Assembly: GCA_024277475.1 (NCBI GenBank)
Contig: JAJRVC010000137.1
Location: 1-23,874 of the forward strand
Length of the DNA: 23,874 nt
Origin: Deltaproteobacteria bacterium
GTDB lineage: Bacteria; Desulfobacterota; Desulfobacteria; Desulfobacterales; JAFDCJ01
Direction of reading: 5' to 3'
Numbering within the stretch: the first letter of the stretch is position 1; the number at the start of each line of letters is the position of its first letter. Below, piece after piece: positions 1 through 7,629 of the stretch. A program made the translations under genes and the position numbers. A model generated the notes under the pieces. The model saw nothing but the letters and a program-made list of their open reading frames with translations, was not told the DNA's origin and did no database searches.

Positions 1-127
1 GCATAAGCAGCTGAAACTCTTTGTATAACGCCTGTCAGTGCGTAAGGGAACAGATTCGAAGAGCCCGGTGCGGTAGTACCGCACGCCGGGATCTGTGAGG
101 GGGCGGCTGGGTAACTGACCGTTCTAC
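1..127 (+). mobile_element. Group II intron, 3' end (domains V and VI), truncated by window start
   Basis: Positions 61-93 fold as a textbook domain V. The lower stem pairs 61-68 with 86-93 and contains the AGC triad at 62-64. There is a two-base bulge (84-85) on the 3' side, a five-pair upper stem (69-73 with 79-83) and a small apical loop. Positions about 99-127 fold as domain VI: a stem with a GUAA loop at 111-114 and an unpaired A at 118 that fits the branch-point adenosine. The intron would end near the AC at 126-127. The intron-encoded reverse transcriptase, if present, lies before the window; no protein-coding part is visible here. The G63/A91 mismatch in the triad pair is slightly off the common G-U form. 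Structure was read by eye, and the exact 3' splice site is uncertain by a few bases. Confidence 0.8.
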
Positions 128-150
128 CTTGATTCAAAAAAGAAACTGAT

Positions 151-358
151 GAACGTCGAACATTGAACATTGAACGTCCAACGTCGAATAATGTATTCTG
201 TCCGTCGAGAGCCTCAGGGTCCAACGATCAATTTAAAAAAAGACAGGGCACAGGGATTCAATTCTTAGAAATTCAGCGGTTCGCTTGTTTTAAAATAGAT
301 AAAGCGTAGCGTCATCAATATTCGAAGTTCGACGTTGGGCGTTCGATGTTCGACGTTC
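151..358. repeat. Imperfect inverted repeat built of GAAC heptamers; gene-free region 128-524
   Basis: The left arm at 151-190 and the right arm at 319-358 are reverse complements apart from one 7-base unit gained or lost in each arm and a few substitutions. The arms consist of repeated seven-base words beginning GAAC (GAACGTC, GAACATT and similar), separated by about 128 bases. I see no ORF, RNA gene or clear promoter in 128-524 outside these arms. The arrangement resembles dispersed intergenic repeats rather than a CRISPR, because there are no uniform spacers. It lies directly downstream of the group II intron end, so it could be part of the intron landing site or independent of it. Confidence 0.7.
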
Positions 359-524
359 AATCAATTCACTGTTTCGGCCAGGCGGTGTTTCATGCGAACC
401 CGGTTGCCGGCAGCCAAAGCGGCTTAATGTTCATATAAGTGTCCAGGTTGCAGGATTTAGCAATTCAGCCTTCTGGCACCTGAAACCTATAATTAGCACT
501 ATCAACAACCGTGGATTAAGGATC

Positions 525-1496
525 ATGTGCGAAGAAATATTGCCAAACCTGTTTCAATTGAAAATTCCACTGCCGGAAAGCCCCTTAAAATATCTCAATT
601 CCTATGTGATTAAGGACACTGATCGAAGTATGATCATCGATACCGGTTTGAATCGCCGAGAGTGCTTGGAGGCCATGATGGCCGGGTTGCGCAAAATTGA
701 TATCGATCTTGCAAAATCCGATATATTTATTACCCATCTGCATGCCGATCATTTTGGTCTGGTGACAAAACTCGCCACGGATTCAAGTCAGGTTTATTTC
801 AGCCGGCCGGAAAAAGAACTTATGGAATCCTGGGAAGGATTTGAGGACATGATCGCGTACGCCGGCAAAAATGGTTTCCCGGAAAACGAGCTGAGATCCG
901 CCCTGGATAAACATCCCGGTGCCAAATACGGTTCCGATTGGATCCCAGAGATGAAGGTACTGGACGACGGCGATGCAATTCATGTCGGGGATTATCACTT
1001 CAAATGCGTCGCAACCCCGGGCCATACCATGGGACATATCTGTCTGTATGAGCCGAACAAAAAAATTCTGGTTGCCGGCGATCATATTCTCATTGATATA
1101 ACTCCTAACATTCAATGCTGGTCGGATACACAAAACCCTTTGAAACACTATTTAGCCAGCCTGGACAAAGTTGTCGGACTGCGGGTCGATCTTGTCCTGC
1201 CGGGTCACCGGCGGCTCATACGGAACCATAGTGCCAGAATTGCAGAACTCAAACAGCATCATGCGGATCGATTGACTGAGGTCCTGACAATCCTTGAAAG
1301 GGCACCTCTGAATGCTTTTCAGGTCGCCTCCCGCATGACCTGGGACATAAAGGCTGACTCCTGGGATCAGTTTCCGGTTGCCCAAAGATGGTTTGCCACC
1401 GGAGAAGCCATTTCGCATTTGAGGTATTTAGAGGAAGAAGGCAAGTTGGCCCGTAAAAATAGTGGTAAAATTAATTTGTATTCATTGATACAATGA
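525..1496 (+). CDS. MBL-fold metallo-hydrolase with C-terminal winged-helix-like domain
   Basis: A 323-residue cytoplasmic protein of the metallo-beta-lactamase superfamily. The dinuclear metal site is complete: H71-x-H73-x-D75-H76, H167 in a TPGHT motif, D186 in AGDH and H228 in PGH. Residues 1-230 form the MBL fold. Residues about 250-320 look like the helical or winged-helix tail found in LACTB2-like and hydroxyacylglutathione-hydrolase-like members. The ATG is preceded by AAGGA at a short distance. The next plus-strand gene, 232 bp on, encodes a CoA-ligase subunit, which would suit a thioester- or ester-cleaving role, but the family also includes nucleases and lactonases. The substrate is not predictable. 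There is no signal peptide. Confidence 0.85.
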   Translation: MCEEILPNLFQLKIPLPESPLKYLNSYVIKDTDRSMIIDTGLNRRECLEAMMAGLRKIDIDLAKSDIFITHLHADHFGLVTKLATDSSQVYFSRPEKELMESWEGFEDMIAYAGKNGFPENELRSALDKHPGAKYGSDWIPEMKVLDDGDAIHVGDYHFKCVATPGHTMGHICLYEPNKKILVAGDHILIDITPNIQCWSDTQNPLKHYLASLDKVVGLRVDLVLPGHRRLIRNHSARIAELKQHHADRLTEVLTILERAPLNAFQVASRMTWDIKADSWDQFPVAQRWFATGEAISHLRYLEEEGKLARKNSGKINLYSLIQ

Positions 1497-1728
1497 AGTA
1501 GTCATGTTGTATTAATAAATACAATAAACCATATTGTTATAGATTTCAGGCCTTGTCATTCAGCTTGGGGAAAGTGCTGTGACGCTTTCGAGAGATTGCA
1601 TGAGAATTGGACACTGTTCTAATGCAGGAATTAATTTGGCGTTAATAGGCATACATAATGTCCCCCCAAAACCTATTTTTCTAACAGTTTACGAGTTCCG
1701 GATTCGATAAGATTCGGGAAAGAGCATT

Positions 1729-3183
1729 ATGCCGGACACCATTCACCAAAACCCTCTTTATCCAATCATAAACCCCGCCAGCATCGTTTTTTTCGGAGCT
1801 TCCAACCGGTTTTCAGCCATGGGGACCAACCAGCTGAATTCACTCCTATCGTCAGGATTCGAGGGCAAAATCTACCCGATTCACCTGAAAGAGAGACGGG
1901 TATTAAATCTTAAGGCCTATCAGGCTGTGCAGGATTTGCCGGAAGTTCCCGACTTGGCGGTTCTGGTATTGCCCACCCCTATCGTGCCCCGGGTGATGGA
2001 AGACTGCGGTAAAAAGGGCATCAAGTATGCCATCGTGGTGTCCGGTGGTTTTAAAGAGGTCGGCGGGGAGGGCGTCGAGCTTGAAAAAAAGCTGCTGAAG
2101 GTTGCCGATCGATACGGCATGCGGTTCTTGGGTCCTAACTGTCTGGGTGTTGCGAATCCACATCATAAATTCAACGTCACGTTTCTTCCTCTCGAAGGTC
2201 GCCCGGGATTCATCGGGCTGGCTTCCCAGAGCGGCAGCTTCATCACCCAGATGTTTGGTTATCTGAACCGGTTCGGTCTCGGATTTTCCAGTGGGATCAG
2301 TGTGGGCAATGAAGCAAACTTAGATATTGTTGATTGCCTGGCGTATCTGGCAGACTGCCCGCACACCCGGGTCATCGGACTTTATATTGAGACGATTCGG
2401 CGGGGCCGGGAATTTATCGACGTTGCCCGGTCTATTGTTCCCCGCAAACCTATTGTGGCTTTTTACGTGGGGGGTTCAGAAGCCGGCAAACGGGCCGGCC
2501 TTTCCCATACCGGAGCCCTGGCCGGGCCGGACCCGCTCTATGACGGTGTGTTGAGGCAAAGCGGCGTCATCCGCGCCCATTCTATCCCGGAGCTCTTTGA
2601 CTATTGCTGGGTTTTGGGGACATGCCCGCGACCCGGAGGTAACCGGGTGACCGTCCAGACCCACTCCGGTGGACCCGGTGCTGCTGCGGCCGATGCTTGC
2701 AGCCGGGCCGGGTTGGAGCTACCGCAATTATCAAAACAAACACAGGGTAAGATTGCACCCCTGGTGCCCCACACCGGCAGTCTGAACAATCCTGTCGACG
2801 TAACTTTTTCCAAAAATCCGCTGGATTTTTACGACAGCATCCCGGATGCTCTTCTGGGAGATAGCAGGACTGACGGTTTGCTTACTTATTTTTTAGCACC
2901 CGGTAAGAGTATCCGGCGCACGATGGCAGGCATGGGAATTGCCGAGGAGGAGATTCCCCGCTTGACTGAGAAGCTTTTCGACGATCAGGCCCGGACCCTG
3001 GCAGGTTTGATCAAAAAGCACCAAAAGCCACTGGTTGGTTTTACTTTTCAAAGCCATGAAGATTTATCTATCCGGAAACTTTTGCATTACAACATTCCGG
3101 TATTGCCATCTCCCGAACGGGCGTCCCGTGCCATGGCTGCTTTGGTTCGCTATTCAGGTATGCTTGACAAAATCGGAGCTTAA
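1729..3183 (+). CDS. ADP-forming acyl-CoA synthetase, alpha-type subunit (CoA-binding / ligase domains)
   Basis: A 484-residue protein with the domain order of the alpha half of NDP-forming acyl-CoA synthetases. First comes an N-terminal CoA-binding Rossmann domain (about 10-140, with FFGAS near residue 21 and GPNCLG at 135-140). A succinyl-CoA-ligase-like flavodoxin domain (about 160-300) follows, then a second ligase-like domain (about 310-480). H260 in the LSHTG motif matches the family's phospho-histidine. Known members interconvert acyl-CoA plus ADP and Pi with acid plus ATP, giving ATP by substrate-level phosphorylation. The ATP-grasp (beta) part is absent from the protein and from the window. 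It must therefore be encoded elsewhere, or this protein does something else. The neighbouring MBL hydrolase may belong to the same pathway, but the 232-bp gap makes a shared operon uncertain. Confidence 0.82.
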   Translation: MPDTIHQNPLYPIINPASIVFFGASNRFSAMGTNQLNSLLSSGFEGKIYPIHLKERRVLNLKAYQAVQDLPEVPDLAVLVLPTPIVPRVMEDCGKKGIKYAIVVSGGFKEVGGEGVELEKKLLKVADRYGMRFLGPNCLGVANPHHKFNVTFLPLEGRPGFIGLASQSGSFITQMFGYLNRFGLGFSSGISVGNEANLDIVDCLAYLADCPHTRVIGLYIETIRRGREFIDVARSIVPRKPIVAFYVGGSEAGKRAGLSHTGALAGPDPLYDGVLRQSGVIRAHSIPELFDYCWVLGTCPRPGGNRVTVQTHSGGPGAAAADACSRAGLELPQLSKQTQGKIAPLVPHTGSLNNPVDVTFSKNPLDFYDSIPDALLGDSRTDGLLTYFLAPGKSIRRTMAGMGIAEEEIPRLTEKLFDDQARTLAGLIKKHQKPLVGFTFQSHEDLSIRKLLHYNIPVLPSPERASRAMAALVRYSGMLDKIGA

Positions 3184-3203
3184 CCATTAAAATGATCTCA
3201 TAG

Positions 3204-3231
3204 GGGTTCTGGGTTCAAGGGTTCCGGGTTC
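3204..3231. repeat. Four GGGTTC direct repeats at 7-8 bp spacing
   Basis: GGGTTC occurs at 3204, 3211, 3219 and 3226, in the short gap after the CoA-ligase gene and before the VKOR-like gene. The reverse complement (GAACCC) shares its GAAC core and 7-base periodicity with the repeats at 151-358. The function is unknown. It may be a member of a dispersed short-repeat family. Confidence 0.6.
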
Positions 3232-3266
3232 GCGACAAATCAGGGACAAACGATAGTTTAACGAGC

Positions 3267-4178
3267 ATGCAATTATTAACCTTAAGTGCAAGCCTTGTCA
3301 TAGTCGTTCAGATAATCTATAGCCTGGTCAACGGAACGGCCATCTGTCCGAACGAAGGATGCGAGCTCGTTGAACGTCTCACCGCCGTTTCACCATTATA
3401 TTTCAATATTTTAGGCCTTCTATATTTTCAGTTTGTCTATTGGTCTCTTCGTCTTTTCAAAAATAAATTTTCAGGCGGCTTTGATTTTTTAGGTCTGTTG
3501 CTTCTGGCGGGCTTTGCAGTTGAAGGGGTGTTGCTGGCCTATCAGTTATTTGTCGCCCACGTTATCTGCAGCTACTGCATCCTCATATTTGTATTTGTCA
3601 TCATTTTAAATCTTGTATATGGGCGAAAGCAACTGATATCCGGTGTGATCATCGTAATCGCGATTCTTTTTTCATTCTCAATTTTGACGTTCTTGCCTGC
3701 ACGGATTTCTTCCCAGTTTTATTCCTTAGAAAACGGCAGCTACGGCGTAAAATCATGCACTGCACCCTCCAAAGAAATTTTCCTGATTTTTTCCTCGGAT
3801 TGTTCTCATTGCATCAATGTGATTAATGCTTTGGATAAGTGCAATAGCTGCAATTTTTACCTGAATCCCGTTGAAAAGATAGACACATTGAAAGTCAACG
3901 GCCTTGAGCTGAAGGCCTCATATCTCCCGGAAGTAAATCGTCTCATACTGGCAATATTAGGAATCAAAGAAGTTCCGGTTTTAATAGTTAAAAATACCGG
4001 TGGTTTTTCTTTAATCAAAGGAGAAAATAAGATTTTAAATTATGTACGCCAGGCGTGTTTCGACCCGCAACCGGTTTTGTACCAGGATCAATCGCCTCAG
4101 ACCGGGGGGGAGGAGATGACGGTCCTGCCGGAGGAAAGTGATGAATGCTCGCTGGATATAAACTGCAAGGATCAATGA
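3267..4178 (+). CDS. VKOR-family membrane thiol oxidoreductase fused to a thioredoxin-like domain
   Basis: A 303-residue protein. The N-terminal half (1-145) has about four to five hydrophobic segments with the vitamin K epoxide reductase cysteine layout: loop pair C27/C32 and the quinone-side CSYC motif C101/C104. The C-terminal half has a thioredoxin-like strand leading to C179-S-H-C182, plus a second pair C192/C195. Known bacterial VKOR homologues reoxidise a periplasmic disulfide-forming partner and pass electrons to quinone, and a fused Trx domain is common. The protein therefore probably makes disulfides at the membrane. It starts with ATG after weak ribosome-binding sequence. The gene looks more AT-rich than its neighbours, which may hint at separate acquisition. 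It ends in a Cys-containing acidic tail (about 270-303) of unknown role. It faces the convergent ThiF-like gene. Confidence 0.8.
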   Translation: MQLLTLSASLVIVVQIIYSLVNGTAICPNEGCELVERLTAVSPLYFNILGLLYFQFVYWSLRLFKNKFSGGFDFLGLLLLAGFAVEGVLLAYQLFVAHVICSYCILIFVFVIILNLVYGRKQLISGVIIVIAILFSFSILTFLPARISSQFYSLENGSYGVKSCTAPSKEIFLIFSSDCSHCINVINALDKCNSCNFYLNPVEKIDTLKVNGLELKASYLPEVNRLILAILGIKEVPVLIVKNTGGFSLIKGENKILNYVRQACFDPQPVLYQDQSPQTGGEEMTVLPEESDECSLDINCKDQ

Positions 4179-4305
4179 TTCGCTACGAAAAGCTAATAAG
4201 TTTCATTCCTGCCATCACAAACCAATGCCGTGAGGTTTGAATGTTTCTATAAAGTCTACCGTCAGGATTTACAGTTCTGTTATTACTGATGCTCGGCGTG
4301 TTATT

Positions 4306-5037
4306 TCATATCATATTGCAGATTTCACAGTTAGGTGTCCGTTCCAGCTCCATTTCTTCCACCTTTGTGCGTAATCCATCGATAATCAAGAGTCTGTTCT
4401 CAAGAAGATCACCTATGCCGAGGATATACTTTATGACCTCTGATGCCTGGATGCAGGCGATCAGCCCGCAGGTAACACCTATAATGGGCCACGTCTGTTG
4501 GGCAGGTCCTTCGGGGACCAGACATTTCAGGCAGTTTGTTCTACCGGGGATGATGGTTGTAGCCTGTCCGTAGAATTCCTCCACGGCTCCGTGCACAAAG
4601 GGAATGCCTTTCCTAAAGGCGGCTTGATTCAACATGTAGCGTGCGGTGTAATTATCCAATGCATCGACAATTACATCACAGCCTCCAACGAGTTCATCTA
4701 CATTATCAGTCTGAATCCTTTCCGGTATGGCTTCTACTTCAATATCGGGATTTAAACTCTCCAGCGCCTTTTTGGCACACACGACTTTCATTTCCCCCAA
4801 ATCTCCACTACGGTAAAGGATCTGTCTGTTCAAGTTGCTCAATTCCACCCTCCCCGGATCAACAATCCGTATTTTCCCAACACCTGCGGCAACCAGGAAA
4901 AGAGATATGGGTGAGCCCAGCCCACCTGCGCCGGCGAGGAAGACATGGGCTTGCTTGAGTTTCTGCTGCCCTGCTTCCCCAATTTGTTTCATTAGCAATT
5001 GTCTGTCGTATCTTTCAATCTCTTTGCGTGTGAGCAT
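4306..5037 (-). CDS. ThiF/MoeB/HesA-family adenylyltransferase
   Basis: A 243-residue E1-like enzyme. The nucleotide site is seen as GAGGLGS at 36-42, D60, the N70-R71-Q72 triplet, K84 and D128-N129. Two CxxC pairs (C169/C172 and C237/C240) match the structural zinc site of MoeB and ThiF. C190 sits where ThiF carries its sulfur-transfer cysteine. Such enzymes adenylate the C-terminal glycine of a MoaD- or ThiS-type ubiquitin-like protein so that it can be thiocarboxylated. It is the last gene of the long minus-strand series, 62 bp after the MoeA-like gene. Two ubiquitin-like partners lie in the same series (6324-6605 and 10798-11037), so a role in molybdopterin dithiolene synthesis is likely. 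MoeB, ThiF or HesA specificity cannot be decided by eye. Confidence 0.88.
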   Translation of the reverse strand: MLTRKEIERYDRQLLMKQIGEAGQQKLKQAHVFLAGAGGLGSPISLFLVAAGVGKIRIVDPGRVELSNLNRQILYRSGDLGEMKVVCAKKALESLNPDIEVEAIPERIQTDNVDELVGGCDVIVDALDNYTARYMLNQAAFRKGIPFVHGAVEEFYGQATTIIPGRTNCLKCLVPEGPAQQTWPIIGVTCGLIACIQASEVIKYILGIGDLLENRLLIIDGLRTKVEEMELERTPNCEICNMI

Positions 5038-5099
5038 ATCCAGGTCCTAATCAAAAACGTATTTTTTATCCTGTTGAAGCCTTTTGATCGACAGCGTAT

Positions 5100-6263
5100 C
5101 TATATGCCAAACGGGCACACCGGATACCGGCATACTTCACAATATAGGCAGAGTCCTCCATGACCCATTTCAGCGAAAAAGTCTTTTGTTATCGGCTCAT
5201 TCGCCAAAATACGAGGCAGCAAAAGATCGTAAATAGTGGTTTTGTGATAGTAGACACAGGCCGGAAGGCCCAGTATAGGGACGTCGTCACGTTCGGCATA
5301 CAGCACCATGGCGCCAGGCAGCACCGGGCTGCCGTAATTAATAATTCTGGCACCGGATTCTCGTACACCCCGGCGGGTGACATCGTCCGGGTCAACTGAG
5401 AGACCGCCGGTGGTAAGAATAAGTTCGCAGCCGCAATCACACAACTCGATAATTGCTCTTGCAATGGCGGCAGTTTCGTCGGGAACCACAATTTTTTTAA
5501 TTATTTCACAGCTGTAATGCTGTGCTTTTTGAGCAACAAACTCGTCAAACCCATCTTTGATTAACCCGTTGTAGATCTCAGAACCGGTCACCACGCCACC
5601 GAGCTTCAATTTGCGGAAGGGTCGAACCTTGAGTACCGACCTATTACCATCTGTGATACGCTCTAGTTGTGCTATGCGGTCTCCAGGAATGACCAGCGGA
5701 ATAATACGGGTCGCTGCGACGATCTGATCTTTTTTACAAGGGTAGGTGTTTTTCAGTGTTGACACAATAATGTCGTCCATGCGATTGATCTGCAATAACA
5801 TATCGACATCGATTTTCAATAGCCCGTCACACTCGCTCAAAATTGAGGATTTGCCTTCCCTGGGTTGGGTCCAGGAAAGGTTTTCACCGCAAACGGCATT
5901 GGCAATTCGTAGGGCAGCGTCATCTTCGTGTAGTAATCCCCCGGACAAATCCAAAACATAGAGATGTTCTTTTCCGATTTTAAGCAGCTCGGGAATATCT
6001 TCTTGTTGCACGATATGGCCTTTTAGATATGCCGGCTCTTTGGATTTCCCCGGAACAATGCGGGTTAAGTCATGGGCTAAAACGGTTCCGACGGCATCTT
6101 TGACATGGATTTTTTGCAGTCCGGGAGTAGCGTCTTCCGGTACAGCACTATTTTCATTAAACGCCTGCCCCTTTGAGTCTCCCGGAAGATTAATGTTTAA
6201 CTGTTTAACTTTATTCACAGGGAGGGTTTCATTTACTTCTTTTATATCGACCTTTTGAAACAT
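5100..6263 (-). CDS. MoeA-like molybdopterin-binding protein with N-terminal extension and four-Cys tail
   Basis: A 387-residue protein of the kind often found beside molybdenum hydroxylase genes. Residues about 50-110 match the usual start of this family (a KIHVKDAVGT-like segment). Residues about 210-365 are a MoCF/MoeA-type molybdopterin-binding domain with TTGG at 284-287, an Asp-rich turn at 291-294 and GLPA at 342-345. The C-terminus has four cysteines (C372, C375, C378, C383) in 12 residues, which may bind a metal or an Fe-S cluster. Known relatives bind molybdopterin and help molybdate insertion. The first 48 or so residues precede where the family domain begins and have no recognisable fold. 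No internal start would remove only this extension. It lies 60 bp after the MoaD-like gene. Confidence 0.82.
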   Translation of the reverse strand: MFQKVDIKEVNETLPVNKVKQLNINLPGDSKGQAFNENSAVPEDATPGLQKIHVKDAVGTVLAHDLTRIVPGKSKEPAYLKGHIVQQEDIPELLKIGKEHLYVLDLSGGLLHEDDAALRIANAVCGENLSWTQPREGKSSILSECDGLLKIDVDMLLQINRMDDIIVSTLKNTYPCKKDQIVAATRIIPLVIPGDRIAQLERITDGNRSVLKVRPFRKLKLGGVVTGSEIYNGLIKDGFDEFVAQKAQHYSCEIIKKIVVPDETAAIARAIIELCDCGCELILTTGGLSVDPDDVTRRGVRESGARIINYGSPVLPGAMVLYAERDDVPILGLPACVYYHKTTIYDLLLPRILANEPITKDFFAEMGHGGLCLYCEVCRYPVCPFGI

Positions 6264-6323
6264 CGGCTAAATTCTTCTATTCCCATATTTTGTTGTTTCG
6301 TGGAAGGTCGCATCCGACAAGCC

Positions 6324-6605
6324 CTAACCTCCACAATGAAGCGTTAATATATCAACCCGATCTCCCTCTTCAAGTTTTGTATCCAACCAATTGAGATGAA
6401 TAATAAATCTGCCGTTCTTTCTGATCGTTACGTTGGGTCTGAGGTTTCTGCCGGTGGTAACGAAAAGGCAATCACGTTGTTCATCTGTTTTGCACAGAGA
6501 ATGAATAAGATCCAATATGGTGGCCCCTGATGCGAGATCTATCTCTTTTTCAGCCATCTGAAAGATCTGAATAAATCGGCCAAACAATTTTAAATTGATT
6601 TTCAA
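6324..6605 (-). CDS. MoaD/ThiS-family ubiquitin-like sulfur carrier (TTG start)
   Basis: A 93-residue beta-grasp protein ending in HCGG, the diglycine tail that ThiF/MoeB-type enzymes adenylate. I chose the TTG at 6605-6603. It is preceded by GGAAAGA at a 6-base spacing and gives the usual MoaD beginning (MKINLKLFGRF). A longer TTG frame from 6650 would overlap the FAD-subunit gene by 10 bp and add 15 residues with no MoaD match. The established role of MoaD is to carry the thiocarboxylate sulfur for the molybdopterin dithiolene. It directly follows hydroxylase set 1, as the ThiS-like gene at 10798 follows set 2. Confidence 0.82.
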   Translation of the reverse strand: MKINLKLFGRFIQIFQMAEKEIDLASGATILDLIHSLCKTDEQRDCLFVTTGRNLRPNVTIRKNGRFIIHLNWLDTKLEEGDRVDILTLHCGG

Positions 6606-6640
6606 AGCGTATCTTTCCGTTGCCGGGGTTAGGGCAGTTC

Positions 6641-7615
6641 CTATTTGCAAGCCATGATGGCTCTTTTGATCATTACTTTAGCTATATCGACCATGTAGCT
6701 GTTACCGGATAAAGGTTTTGCATCCGAAAGAGCAGCTTCGGCGGCAGAAAGGGCGATTTTTTCAGTAATCTTCTCACCCATAATTACTTCCTCGGCCTTG
6801 ATTGCTCTGTACGGCCTGACATAAACGGCGTTTAAACAGATTCTGGCTGCACTCACTTTTTCTTTTGATGTCTCAATCAAGGCGGCACAATTCACGATGG
6901 GAAAGTCAATCGATGTTCGGAGAGAAAACTTGATGAATGCACTCTTGGCGCCATTGGTTATTGCCGGCACTTGAATCGTTGTCACGATTTCGTCATCATC
7001 GAGGCAGGTCGTTTTTTGGTCGTCAACGATAAAGAAATCTTCGGCGGCTATGGTGCGTTTGGATGTTTTTATCTTGGAATTGAAAGCGATCAGCGCCGGC
7101 GCCATGTCGCCGGGGTGCACGGCAATGCAGCCTTCTTCGACGCTGGCCCCAAAAATCGAGTGATAGCGGTTGTCGCCTTCATGGGCATAGCACTTGCCGC
7201 CGCCTTTTCTGAGACAGGGGAAGCGGTTTTCCGGGTGGCGGTAGTACCAACAACGGATGTCCTGGCAGATGTTGCCCCCGATGGTGCCCATTTCTCTAAT
7301 ATGGGGGGAAGCGGTCTTATGGGCGGCTTCTGCAATTCCAGGGTAATTTTGTTTCACGACAGGGTCGTGGGCAATATCCTCGAGCAGGGCCAGGGCACCG
7401 ATGTTCAGCACACCATTGCTTTCTTCGATACAATCCAATCCGGGAATAACTTTCAGGTTGACCAGGGCTTCCGGGTACTTTGGTAGGACCCTGTCTTTCA
7501 TTATCCCAAGCAGATCCGTGCCGCCGGCAATCAGACTGGCTTTGCCTTTATATCGCCTCAGGAGGGTAACGGCCTCTCCTACTGTTGACGAGTTGAAGTG
7601 TGTAAACGATTTCAT
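6641..7615 (-). CDS. Molybdenum hydroxylase FAD subunit, set 1 (HcrB-like, with [4Fe-4S] motif)
   Basis: A 324-residue FAD-binding subunit of the xanthine dehydrogenase / CoxM family. The FAD signature is present: AGGTDLL at 30-36, and TIGGN at 111-115. Between them and the C-terminal CoxM domain sits an insertion with C122, C134, C142 and C163 (plus C117). Its layout resembles the extra loop of 4-hydroxybenzoyl-CoA reductase HcrB, which binds a [4Fe-4S] cluster. Electrons would pass between the 2Fe-2S subunit, FAD and this cluster. GGAGG precedes the ATG, 14 bp after the Mo subunit stop. Every cysteine of the insertion is at the same residue number in the set 2 paralogue (11143-12117). The assignment to the family is firm; cluster occupancy is inferred. 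Confidence 0.88.
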   Translation of the reverse strand: MKSFTHFNSSTVGEAVTLLRRYKGKASLIAGGTDLLGIMKDRVLPKYPEALVNLKVIPGLDCIEESNGVLNIGALALLEDIAHDPVVKQNYPGIAEAAHKTASPHIREMGTIGGNICQDIRCWYYRHPENRFPCLRKGGGKCYAHEGDNRYHSIFGASVEEGCIAVHPGDMAPALIAFNSKIKTSKRTIAAEDFFIVDDQKTTCLDDDEIVTTIQVPAITNGAKSAFIKFSLRTSIDFPIVNCAALIETSKEKVSAARICLNAVYVRPYRAIKAEEVIMGEKITEKIALSAAEAALSDAKPLSGNSYMVDIAKVMIKRAIMACK

Positions 7616-7629
7616 GTTGACCCTCCTGT

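Noticed and set aside
151..358. CRISPR-like reading of the GAAC repeats
   Set aside because: The units are only seven bases, are contiguous, occur in opposite orientations and have no equal-length spacers.
1507..1524. TTGTATT-AATA-AATACAA hairpin after the MBL gene as a terminator
   Set aside because: The stem is AT-only apart from one pair, so it is too weak, and no U-run follows.
4218..4239. CAAACC/GGTTTG hairpin between convergent genes as a two-way terminator
   Set aside because: The stem is only six pairs with a 10-base loop and no U-tract on either strand.
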